In this document: positions 36,442 to 44,835 of the stretch, in pieces
Layout of the letters: every line of letters begins with the position of its first letter
Numbering within the stretch: the first letter of the stretch is position 1
NCBI GenBank assembly: GCA_903789665.1
Contig: CAIFEX010000003.1
Span: 1 to 64,000 of the forward strand
DNA length: 64,000 nt
Origin: an uncultured Clostridium sp.
GTDB lineage: Bacteria > Bacillota > Clostridia > Clostridiales > Clostridiaceae
Direction of reading: 5' to 3'
Program-made: the position numbers and the translations under genes
Notes under the pieces: generated by a model
Databases searched by the model: none
Told to the model about the DNA's origin: nothing
What the model saw: the letters and a program-made list of their open reading frames with translations, nothing else

Positions 36442-36777
36442 CTAAAACTCACTCCATCTTTTTTTCATAAACATGTACGCAACAACAGGCATGAGTATGT
36501 CAACGACAATGCTTGCAATTATCAGAAAAGAAGCACTTCCTATAATATTCCACTTGATCAGAGTCATTATCACAGCGCCGACAGAAAACAGCGCCCAAAT
36601 ATAAAAGCCAAATTTTTTCCTTGAAAATAAAAGTATGAACAAGCCGGTCAACATACCAATTTTAACTATAACAAATACAACATTTAAAGCTAACCTGCCA
36701 ATCGGAAACAGCAGCAGTGCACCGGCAATCACCATGACAACAGACAGCCACAGCCACAGTTTCAATTTTTGAGTCAT
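36442..36777 (-). CDS. Small four-helix membrane protein
   Basis: A 111-residue protein with about four hydrophobic segments, a basic start (TQKLKLWLW) and a basic end (FMKKRWSEF). I do not recognise a family. It is a single gene with no clear functional link to its neighbours; a GGGTGAG-type ribosome binding site precedes ATG. Confidence 0.6.
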   Translation of the reverse strand: MTQKLKLWLWLSVVMVIAGALLLFPIGRLALNVVFVIVKIGMLTGLFILLFSRKKFGFYIWALFSVGAVIMTLIKWNIIGSASFLIIASIVVDILMPVVAYMFMKKRWSEF

Positions 36778-36961
36778 GTGTTCTCACCCTTTCTTTAAAT
36801 ATGCCACAGGCATTTATATTTTATAAAAATAATTCAATTACCTTATTCACTATTATACACCTAATCTACTTTTGAATATTGAATCCATAAATACCTGGCG
36901 AAACTAAAATCCTGGATGGGCAATTTAGCTGTCCAAAAAATATCAGCACCCCCTGCTCACT

Positions 36962-37624
36962 TTATTCAATTGTTTTAATTTCAATGCCTTTTCCACCAGC
37001 ATACTTTTCCAGAAGGTGTTTACCATATTCCAAATATTTCTCAATATCAATTCTGTCACTAAAAGAATAAATACACAATAAAATTTCATTTACATCATCT
37101 GTTATCATAGCTCTTTCCGAATCACTGGTAGGACTTCCGAAGCTGCCAATAGAATCGGTTAATACAGGGAGATTAGAAATATTTATCAGAGCTTTGCCAA
37201 TACCCTTGTAGTGTTCACCTTCTTTTCCTATCGACAATGAAATGGGTGAATATATATTTTTAATATTGTATGAGCCCGCAGGGAATTTGGATTTCAAGGA
37301 TATTAAGTTATTAATATCTACAACATTGTTTACCTTATAAAGACCTTTCCCCTGTAATACCCTTCTGATTAAAGCTTCAGAAGATAGTCGATATTTACTA
37401 GGTGCTTTCCCAAGTTTTTTATATAAATCTCTTCCGGCTTCAATTTGAGGTAAATGTGATAATTCTTCAATATGTATTTCTTCATTTAATACTTTACAAT
37501 AGCTGCTAATTTCCTTCAACAAGGCATCGCTGCTATTTTCAACAATTACATGTGCCTGTATGCACCCTAGAGCTATTGTAGGACAAGCTTCTTTTAATTC
37601 TTTGCAAATCGATATATCTATCAT
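36962..37624 (-). CDS. B3/B4-domain protein
   Basis: A 220-residue stand-alone protein with the B3/B4 fold found in the beta chain of phenylalanyl-tRNA synthetase. Typical pieces are YKKLGKAPSKYRLSSEALIR near residues 68-87, NNVVDINNLISLKSKFPAGS near 98-117 and GSFGSPTSDSERAMIT near 161-176. Free-standing relatives may edit or bind tRNA or amino acids, but no function is proven. It is a single gene. Confidence 0.8.
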   Translation of the reverse strand: MIDISICKELKEACPTIALGCIQAHVIVENSSDALLKEISSYCKVLNEEIHIEELSHLPQIEAGRDLYKKLGKAPSKYRLSSEALIRRVLQGKGLYKVNNVVDINNLISLKSKFPAGSYNIKNIYSPISLSIGKEGEHYKGIGKALINISNLPVLTDSIGSFGSPTSDSERAMITDDVNEILLCIYSFSDRIDIEKYLEYGKHLLEKYAGGKGIEIKTIE

Positions 37625-37718
37625 AATATAATCAAGCTCCTTTTTATTTTGTTCAATAAAAATATTTTTACATAAATATATTCGCTATTTCATTTAAATT
37701 ATAATATCTTTATATCTT

Positions 37719-38030
37719 CTAAATCAAATAGATTTTTGCTGAAATACAGTATGTTGTTAGTCTATTTTTTTGATTTCTTTTCCAAACTCCACAGGTGATA
37801 TTTTTTTCTAAGTTTTTAAACACTTTAGTAAATGACGAATTATACTCATAACCTGCAATTTGAGAAATTTATAAAATCGTTAAGTCTGTATTTAAAAGAA
37901 GTTCTTTTGCTCTTTTCACTCTTAAATTTTGTATACATTCAAAATATTGATTTATACACTTAATAGAATATGATATGATAATTTTAAATAGAATTTTAGG
38001 TATCCTGTCTTCAGCATGACTGCAATAGGG
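37719..38030 (-). pseudogene. AraC-family regulator remnant
   Basis: Minus-strand translation gives RIPKILFKII, then in a shifted frame YSIKCINQYFECIQNLRVKR and AKELLLNTDLTI, a stop codon, and ISQIAGYEYNSSFTKVFKNL. That is the double helix-turn-helix of AraC regulators broken by one frameshift and one in-frame stop. The sensing domain is gone. It is a dead gene. Confidence 0.8.
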
Positions 38031-38085
38031 CAGGTATAGACTTTATCCAGATGTATGCCTGCAAAAAATAAAGGGGGAAAATCTC

Positions 38086-38787
38086 ATGCACAGATTATCA
38101 CAAGAAGAATTTAAAAGCATATTGAAAGCTAGAAAACCCAAAGAAAGACTCGTTTTAAAAGAAATAGAGCTTTTTGACATGGATCTCACAAAATGGGATT
38201 TATCTAATATTGATTTTTCTTTCAGTGCATTTCATAGAATCAGGTTTGACGAAGCAAATCTAGAATACAGCAGTGTTTTCAATGCTTTATTTGATGAATG
38301 CACTGTACGTAAAACAAACTTTCGGCATGCAAATTTAAAATGTGCAGCACTTCGGTATGCAGATATGACAAGCTGTAATATCGAAGATGCAAATTTATAC
38401 GGTGCGGTATTAGAATATGCTAAATTGAATAATATCGTTTCCAACAAGAATACAAAGTGGTTTCGTCTACACTGTCCGGAAAAAGGTGCCTTTTTGGGAT
38501 ATAAAAAATGTTTTAATGATTGTTTGGTACAGCTTCTAATACCGGCAGATGCAAAGCGAACTTCGGCTACATTGCCTTCTTGCCGCTGCAGCAAAGCAAA
38601 AGTCCTTACAATCAAAAGTTTGGACTATAAAGAAATTTACAAAGAAGCTTGGTCTTTGGTAGATGAAAATTTTGTTTATCGTGTAGGTGAATGGGTAGAA
38701 GTAAAGAATTTTGATGAAGACCGATGGAAAGATTCCACTACGGGCATCCATTTTTGGATGACAAGGGAAGAAGCAAAGAATTATTAA
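38086..38787 (+). CDS. Pentapeptide-repeat protein
   Basis: A 233-residue protein. Residues about 25-115 form pentapeptide repeats of the A(D/N)LxX type (for example FDEANLEYSSVFNALF, CNIEDANLYGAVLEYAKL), predicted to fold as a right-handed quadrilateral beta helix. The remainder (about 120-233) resembles the C-terminal domain found attached to some clostridial pentapeptide-repeat proteins. Function is unknown. Some repeat proteins mimic DNA and protect gyrase, but nothing here shows that. Confidence 0.75.
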   Translation: MHRLSQEEFKSILKARKPKERLVLKEIELFDMDLTKWDLSNIDFSFSAFHRIRFDEANLEYSSVFNALFDECTVRKTNFRHANLKCAALRYADMTSCNIEDANLYGAVLEYAKLNNIVSNKNTKWFRLHCPEKGAFLGYKKCFNDCLVQLLIPADAKRTSATLPSCRCSKAKVLTIKSLDYKEIYKEAWSLVDENFVYRVGEWVEVKNFDEDRWKDSTTGIHFWMTREEAKNY

Positions 38788-38853
38788 AAATAAGAAAAAT
38801 AACGTACCTAGGTTTGATTTACATAAATCTTAGAACTGTCTTTATAAATTGTT

Positions 38854-38900
38854 AGCACAATAGGGCTATTGTAAATTGCTTCCAATAGTCGTATTGTGCT
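38854..38900 (+). terminator. Long stem-loop after the pentapeptide-repeat gene
   Basis: Eighteen-base arms at 38854-38871 and 38883-38900 (AGCACAATA...CTATTG) pair except at two positions. No long T run follows. It may be a terminator or the scar of a small repeat element. Confidence 0.45.
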
Positions 38901-38947
38901 TATTGATTAAAATTGCAGTATTAAAAATCATGATTTTCCATTAAAAA

Positions 38948-39184
38948 CTATCCTACTAACTTACAACTTTTGTTTAAAGAGCTGAAATTTTCAACCAGTT
39001 TATACCCTGCTTCCAAGGCACGCTTGTTCAAATCTTCCGTTCCCCTGGGAACCCTATTCAGCACGGCAGCTTCCAGAGATTTCTTTGAAGCAATATTCAG
39101 TACGCTGTTTATGGCCCCCACTGCAATTATATTGGCCGTCATGGATTTGCCTATAACTTCATTTGCAGTTTTAAGTATGGGAAT
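38948..39184 (-). pseudogene. 2-oxoacid:ferredoxin oxidoreductase gamma-subunit fragment
   Basis: The open frame ANEVIGKSMTANIIAVGAIN, then LEAAVLNRVPRGTEDLNKRA, matches the C-terminal end of the gamma chain of pyruvate/2-oxoacid ferredoxin oxidoreductases. The frame is cut by a stop at 39185-39187, and no upstream portion follows. Only about 80 residues of some 180 remain, so it is a relic. Confidence 0.75.
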
Positions 39185-39187
39185 CTA

Positions 39188-39405
39188 GATCACTTTCCCG
39201 GCCCTGTTACTGCTTGGAACTATGACCGATGAATCTATAAGCAGTATCCCCTATATATTTATTACAGGATTCCTGAGACTTTCTATATGCCAGATTTCAC
39301 GTTTGAAGAAAGGGATAAAAAAATCTAGTATTGAATTTCTAATTCATAAAAATACAAATAGAAAGCCGGATTTAGAGCATGAACCTAAAACACGGCCATC
39401 TTAAA
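39188..39405 (+). other. Unassigned possible gene remnant
   Basis: A plus-strand frame from about 39189 encodes a hydrophobic patch (ALLLLGTMTDESISSIPYIF) then a basic tail, with no start codon upstream of the hydrophobic part and no ribosome binding site. It could be the tail of a lost membrane protein gene. I recognise no family. Confidence 0.25.
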
Positions 39406-39440
39406 GTGTCAAAATACACTCCAAATGGTCGTTCATTTTT
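39395..39440 (-). terminator. Stem-loop after the G1-peptidase pseudogene
   Basis: The minus strand has an imperfect dyad built on CGACCATTT...AGATGGCCG with AGTG...CACT at its centre, followed by TGTTTT. A weak terminator is plausible. Confidence 0.4.
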
Positions 39441-39458
39441 TATATAGTTACCCTATAT

Positions 39459-40542
39459 TTAGTTAAATCCATCCCGTCTGGCAAAAAACTCTCCATCATC
39501 TAACAAAAGTGGAGTAGCTATAGTGTTGTTACCTTGCATCATAACTTTATACATATTAGAATCAGAATCCTCTGCCAATTGAGAATTCGACTCAGATCTA
39601 AGTGTATAACTACATTCCCTAAAAGGTACACCTCTTTCACCTGTAGGGACGTCAAATGTCATAGGGTAATTACCAAGTTCTCCATTTATTGTGGGGCGTT
39701 CTGTTATCCATTCTGCTGAATTAGGCATATTGCTAGGTATATTTATTTCTACATCAAATGATGTAGAAACAGATTGTGTAGAATTGGACACATAAAAGTA
39801 TACATCCATGGAGCCATCAAATGGAATCCTAGATATACCTATAGTACAATAAAATTGGTCCCCAGCTTTGCAAGGTATGTTGTCTATTTTAATTTCATAA
39901 TCTGTATAATAGCTTGTACCAATTAACTCATACCATGGATAATAGTTGATTTCAGTAGCATTTATAGAAGACTCTGTACCAGTTTGAACAAGAGGTCCTT
40001 CACCAAATCCACCTAATCCTGTCCACTGTGAGGAATACGCAGGTAAATATCCAGGAGCACTTACTGAAGGAACACGCCATGAACCTGCTGCATCAACACA
40101 TTCATCGTTTCTTACATATCCAGCCCAATTATTAGAAGTAGCGCTTGTACTATTTATATTATTGGTAGATTTTTTAATAATATTGTGTTTAATATTTGTT
40201 TTTGTTAAGCTTGGTTTTACCCATTTAGTAGAAACAATTTTTTCCCATTGCTTCATTTTATCTTTATTTGTGGGACGTTGAGGATATCCATAGTATGCAA
40301 GTTCCTCATTCGTGGCTGTCAAAGGACTCCAATTAGCAGGTACAGGATGAACAATTACATATCCATTATTGGATACAGCTCCACTAGTACTTTTAATTGA
40401 TATTTTTTCTTCAGGAGAATATTTCGCATATACTTTAGTTTTAGTACCAACAAAACTAAAAGCTGTTATAAAAATAAATAATAAAACTAAATAATAAAAC
40501 TAAAGTAATCGAAAAATTCTTTTTCTTAAAAAACTTTTTCAC
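39459..40542 (-). pseudogene. Secreted G1-family (glutamic) peptidase, broken in the signal peptide
   Basis: The C-terminal 287 codons encode a peptidase G1 (eqolisin-type) domain: SNNWAGYV, SSQWTGLGGFGEGPLVQTGT (candidate catalytic Gln) and NYYPWYEL (candidate catalytic Glu). The signal peptide begins at GTG 40542 (KKFFKKKNFSITLVLL) but its frame runs into a stop. A perfect 13-base tandem duplication at 40476-40501 causes the shift; removing one copy restores one continuous frame of about 356 residues. The gene looks recently inactivated or reversibly switched. Confidence 0.82.
40476..40501. repeat. Perfect 13-base tandem duplication
   Basis: AAATAATAAAACT occurs twice in a row (40476-40488, 40489-40501). 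As 13 is not a multiple of three, it shifts the reading frame of the peptidase signal peptide. Confidence 0.95.
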
Positions 40543-40662
40543 ATAAACCATTCCCCTCTTTAAAAGAGGACCCTCTTATAAAAATAATTCTAGAAAAAAT
40601 TACACTTTAAAACATTTTATACAAAAAATTTTTATCAAGGTCTATTTACAAACTTTTAATTG

Positions 40663-41055
40663 TTAAAAGCTAATACCTATATTTGTACTTGAATGGGGTA
40701 TATCACCTACATATTTTCCGGAATTTTGCTTTTTTACAATTGCAAAACTATATCCATTGGTATCATATGATTTTGTTTCTGATTTTTTTTCTTTGAAATC
40801 AACTTCCCAACTATTTTCACTTATTTTCTTAACATTGAAAATAAATACATCATTGTTCTTTATATACCTATTATAATGTTGCAATTTAGCAAAATAGCAA
40901 TCAGTATAAAAAATTGCCTGCTTTGTGGCTTCAATAATATTAGTATCAATGCCTTTTATATTATTATCAACAATTATATTATAATTAATATTAATGCTAA
41001 TATTAAACGAATCATTTGTATGATTTTGATTTTTAAATTCATTGTTTACAGTCAT
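40663..41055 (-). CDS. Hypothetical protein
   Basis: A 130-residue soluble, Asn/Ile/Lys-rich protein starting TVNNEFKNQNHTNDSFNISI. No signal peptide or known motif is visible. GGTGAATT precedes ATG as a modest ribosome binding site. It lies between two broken genes for secreted proteins. It is intact but could be drifting; I assign no function. Confidence 0.5.
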   Translation of the reverse strand: MTVNNEFKNQNHTNDSFNISININYNIIVDNNIKGIDTNIIEATKQAIFYTDCYFAKLQHYNRYIKNNDVFIFNVKKISENSWEVDFKEKKSETKSYDTNGYSFAIVKKQNSGKYVGDIPHSSTNIGISF

Positions 41056-41104
41056 ATTAATTCACCATCTTTAACCATTTTATTTTTATACTTCTAAGTT
41101 AATT

Positions 41105-42171
41105 TCAATTTCTTATTGGTATGGTATAAGTATTTATTGCATCTTCGGTGGCTCTTGAAACAACTCCTATACTGCCAATTAACTCCATGTCCGTACTTGC
41201 CTTAACATGATTTTTAATATAATCTATCGCATTATCCGTAGCATTTAGATTATTATCTGAACCTGAAGGATCTTTATCTATTAATACAAGAGGTGCTGAA
41301 TATTTTCCCGCTGCAGCTGAAGCTACCAATGCATCTGCATACATATTATCTGGGGCTGTTGCACTTGCACTAGCAATGTATACTTTATCATATTTCAAAT
41401 CATCCCTAAATATTTTCAATACCTTTAAATTAGTGTCAAACCTATCTGTTCCTCCATTTATCATTGAAGTTGCTCCCATAGCATTATAAATATCATTACT
41501 TATTACATTTGTAGTTCCAACAACTATAGCTTTTGAATTGTTTGCTTTTATAAAATCAATTGCCGGTTGGTTTGAATTGTTGTTTGCTAATAGAAGTATC
41601 CGGCCTTTGGCGGCTGCTATTGATGCTACTGAAAGGGCATCTGAGAATCCTTCTCCACCGACAACCAACACATTACTGGCATAAATTCCCGATTTAACCA
41701 GTTCATCAGCTACTGCCTTATTAGTTTCATACCTATTATTTCCTTTCAATTCTGTCAAAATATACTTTCCCTTTAGGTTATCCCTTATATTTTGAGAAAT
41801 TGAAGTATTTCCACCAATTATATATATTTTTTTAGGCTTTAATGCATTAAGTGCTGCCTGGGCATCTGAACTAAGTAAATTTGACTCAGTCAAGATTATC
41901 GGTGCATTCAATTTCCTGGCCAACACAGAAGAACTAACGGCATCTGCATAATCTTCACCTGATACCAGTACTACGTTATATCACTACCATTTGTCCAGTT
42001 CGCTGCTGCAACCTTAAAAGCTGTTTCATATCTGTCAGAACCACCTGTTCTAGTTACTTTCCATTGAGATGCTTTGACTACGCTAGTTGGTAACGTTGTA
42101 ATTAAAACTAAAGATGCAAGAATAATACTTAATACTATCTTTTTTCCTCTGCGGTTCATGTTGTAACTCAT
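41105..42171 (-). pseudogene. Cell-wall-binding repeat 2 (CWB2) protein, frameshifted
   Basis: The 5' part (from 42171) encodes a signal peptide and the start of the first CWB2 repeat (TGGSDRYETAFKVAAANW). It then stops near 41970 at GSDIT. The next frame carries on as VVLVSGEDYADAVSSSVLAR through two further repeats (KIYIIGGNTSISQNI; VLVVGGEGFSDALSVASIAA). One missing base near 41974 explains the break. Such proteins anchor to clostridial cell walls. No enzymatic domain is attached. A sequencing error cannot be excluded. Confidence 0.82.
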
Positions 42172-42399
42172 CCCCCAATTAAAAATTATTTACCTCAATT
42201 ATATACCTTTTTAACCTTGTTATATAATTAATAAAATGCTCCCTTCCAAGTAAGCAAGTTTCTTTAATTGAAAAAGTAAAATAGACCCTTATCCACAAAG
42301 CAGTCTAATTTAGTCTTACAAATTCATCTATATAGCACCTTAATATAATTGGAGAAAAAGTGTATAAGATGTAAAATAAGAATAAGGGGTTGAATTGAT

Positions 42400-42711
42400 A
42401 TGAGAAGATCCAAATATGATGATAGCTTTAAAGAAGAAATTTTAAATGAATGCAGGGAAATTGGAAATGCTTCTATAGTTGCAAGACGCCATGATATCTC
42501 ACGAGATACTGTCTATGGATGGGTGAAGGCCAGCAAAAAGAGAGGATCAGTAAGTCCACTTCCAAGAAACAAGGACAGCAGGTTAAAAGAGATTGAAAAC
42601 AGGCTGAAATCCATAAGTACTGAAAATGATAGATTAAAAAAAATTGTTGCAGATAAAGAACTTGAGCTTTCGATTCTAAGAGAACTCAGGAGTAAATCAA
42701 ACCCCAGATAA
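42400..42711 (+). CDS. IS3-family transposase OrfA
   Basis: A 103-residue DNA-binding subunit. The helix-turn-helix NASIVARRHDISRDTVYGWV is near residues 23-42, followed by a leucine-zipper-like coiled coil (RLKEIENRLKSISTENDRLK). The frame ends just after an A-AAC-CCC heptamer at 42699-42705, where a -1 shift would join it to OrfB. Confidence 0.88.
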   Translation: MRRSKYDDSFKEEILNECREIGNASIVARRHDISRDTVYGWVKASKKRGSVSPLPRNKDSRLKEIENRLKSISTENDRLKKIVADKELELSILRELRSKSNPR

Positions 42712-43661
42712 CCGACAGAGTTTCCATAGCAAAAAGGTGGATAGATGCTGGATATAAAGCAGCCAGAGTCCTTTACTTTGTCGGTCTATCACAGTCCACT
42801 TACTATGAATTTATAAAGAGAGCAGACAAGGGCTTAAATAAGAGTGATATCCATAAAACTTCAGGAAGACCAGTTCCCGGTTACTCCTATAACAATATTG
42901 GTGAGAAAATATCTGATTACCAGATAAAAGAATGGCTCTGTGATTCAATTTGCGGGGATGGATTTCCCTATGGATATAAGAAATTAACTGTATGCCTGAG
43001 AGAAGAGCACAACCTAATTATAAATTACAAAAAAGTATACAGGCTTTGCCATGAACTTGATATATTAAGGCCTCAGAGAGTTATTTCACAGAGACACCCA
43101 AGGCACCTGGCAAGGAGAGAAAATGTTTCAGCTCCAAATGAACTGTGGGAAATGGATATAAAATATGGTTATATATACGGACAAGATAAATTTTTCTTTC
43201 AGCTGACTATCATAGATGTATTTGATAGAACTGCTATAGAATATTATTTAGGACTTTCCTGTACTGCTGAAAATGCCTGTAATGTACTTAAAAACAGTCT
43301 TAAAAAGCGTGGACTTTCAGGAACTAAAAATTTACCTAAAATTAGGACGGACAATGGTCCGCAGTTTATAGCACACAAGTTTAAAGAATTATGTGATGCA
43401 CTAGAAATTATACACCAGAGAATACCCGTTAAGACTCCAAATATGAATGCACACATAGAATCTTTCCATTCAATTTTAGAAGATGAATGTTACAGCAGGA
43501 ACGAGTTCCATAGTTTTAAGGAAGCTTATACTTGTATTGGACAATACATGGATTATTATAATAACCGACGTATACACGGCAGTATTAAATATATGGCACC
43601 TGCTAAATTTTACGAGGCATTTATGAATAAAAATGTGAGTATTAAAGCATTTGCTGCATAA
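42696..43661 (+). CDS. IS3-family transposase OrfB (made by -1 frameshift)
   Basis: An uninterrupted frame of about 321 codons in the -1 frame relative to OrfA. An HTH-like N-terminal part (KAARVLYFVGLSQSTYYEFI) precedes an integrase core with all three acidic residues visible: WEMDIKY, KIRTDNGPQF and HIESFHSILEDE. No ATG with a ribosome binding site starts the frame near the overlap, so an OrfA-OrfB fusion through frameshifting at 42699-42705 is expected. The element appears capable of transposition. Confidence 0.88.
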   Translation: MKPQITDRVSIAKRWIDAGYKAARVLYFVGLSQSTYYEFIKRADKGLNKSDIHKTSGRPVPGYSYNNIGEKISDYQIKEWLCDSICGDGFPYGYKKLTVCLREEHNLIINYKKVYRLCHELDILRPQRVISQRHPRHLARRENVSAPNELWEMDIKYGYIYGQDKFFFQLTIIDVFDRTAIEYYLGLSCTAENACNVLKNSLKKRGLSGTKNLPKIRTDNGPQFIAHKFKELCDALEIIHQRIPVKTPNMNAHIESFHSILEDECYSRNEFHSFKEAYTCIGQYMDYYNNRRIHGSIKYMAPAKFYEAFMNKNVSIKAFAA

Positions 43662-43693
43662 TCTACAATATTAGGGGGTCAAGTCGGAAAAAC

Positions 43694-43830
43694 TTTCTCA
43701 TAAATATGAGAATATAAGTGTCAGCTTTATATTCCCATAAAATTATCAAAATAAAATATTAAAACTTTTACCTAGTCGGACGGTATAACTTTTTAGATTT
43801 ATTTGTTGAAATTCATTATTTTATATTATG
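43694..43830. other. AT-rich junction between IS3 element and island
   Basis: Sequence between the insertion sequence and the hypE stop. No gene is seen. There is no clear hairpin with a T run to end the long island transcript. Confidence 0.5.
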
Positions 43831-44835
43831 TCAGCAAATGCGAGGCAATAGTTCTCCACCCGGCTGGGGAAGAAGCGTCTGTGAGCCAATTGCAGTTTTC
43901 ATAATCACCTTGCCAGGCATGTCAGAGGTAACCTCACCTATGACTGCGGCATTTCTTGAATAAGGGCATTCGTGAAGTGTTTTTATGACCGACTGAGCTT
44001 CTTCCTTTGGTGTAAATACTACAAGCCTGCCTTCACAGGCCAGATACAGAGGTTCCAGTCCGAGCATACTGCAGATGCCGGACACCTCTCCGGCCACCGG
44101 GATCTTTTCGGCATCCAGACAGATTCCAACACCGCTCTGTCCTGCAATTTCATACAGTACCGTACCGACACCGCCCCGTGTGGCGTCACGGATAACGTGA
44201 ATATTTTTGGTGGTATTGAACATTTGTTTAACCGTATCCCACAGCGGTGCACAATCACTCGTGATATCTGCATCAATACCAAACTCATTTCTGGCAAGCA
44301 GAACCGCACAGCCGTGCCGCCCGACATCGCCGGTCACTATAACGGCGTCACCTGGACGGGCCAGCTTTCCGGAAGTATTTGCACCTGCCATTATCTGACC
44401 GATTCCAGTAGTGGTAATAAAAATATTGTCCACCTGACCTTTTCCTGTCACCTTGGTATCACCAGCCACAATCCTTACGCCGGCTTCCTTTGCCGTCTTT
44501 TCCATAGCTGCTGCAATCTGTTCCAGTTTTTCCATGGGAAATCCCTCTTCAATCACAAAAGCACAGGATAGATAAAGCGGTTTTGCACCCATGCATGACA
44601 AATCGTTGACTGTTCCGCATATGCTGAGTTTTCCGATATTTCCGCCCGGGAACTCATAGGGAGAAACAATAAAACCGTCCGTAGTAAAAGCAATCTTCCC
44701 CCCCGCAATTGATAGGACCGCTGCATCATCCGCAGTCAGGTCCGGATTAGAAAAATGAGCTTTGAATACCTGATCAATCAGCTCCGACGTCTGCTTTCCG
44801 CCCGCACCATGAGCTAACATAACTGTTTTATACAT
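43831..44835 (-). CDS. hypE: Hydrogenase maturation protein HypE
   Basis: A 334-residue PurM-like protein that dehydrates a thiocarboxamide on its C-terminal Cys to thiocyanate, the CN donor for [NiFe]-hydrogenase iron. AHGAGGKQTSELI opens it, VIVTGDVGRHGCAVLLAR and RDATRGGVGTVLYEI follow, and it ends PRIC with the required terminal Cys334. ATG at 44835 has GGAGGAGA upstream and overlaps the end of hypD. Last gene of the island operon. No [NiFe]-hydrogenase gene is in the window. Confidence 0.95.
   Translation of the reverse strand: MYKTVMLAHGAGGKQTSELIDQVFKAHFSNPDLTADDAAVLSIAGGKIAFTTDGFIVSPYEFPGGNIGKLSICGTVNDLSCMGAKPLYLSCAFVIEEGFPMEKLEQIAAAMEKTAKEAGVRIVAGDTKVTGKGQVDNIFITTTGIGQIMAGANTSGKLARPGDAVIVTGDVGRHGCAVLLARNEFGIDADITSDCAPLWDTVKQMFNTTKNIHVIRDATRGGVGTVLYEIAGQSGVGICLDAEKIPVAGEVSGICSMLGLEPLYLACEGRLVVFTPKEEAQSVIKTLHECPYSRNAAVIGEVTSDMPGKVIMKTAIGSQTLLPQPGGELLPRIC

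Larger units (their letters stand above)
42281..43693 (+). mobile_element. IS3-family insertion sequence
   Basis: It carries an OrfA gene and an overlapping OrfB frame in the usual -1 arrangement, with the DDE transposase intact. The ends are approximate. ATAGACCCTTAT near 42281 resembles the complement of TTAGGGGGTCAAG near 43672-43684, which probably are the imperfect terminal repeats. Target-site duplications were not identified. The element sits 140 bases from the hypE end of the G+C-rich island. Confidence 0.82.
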
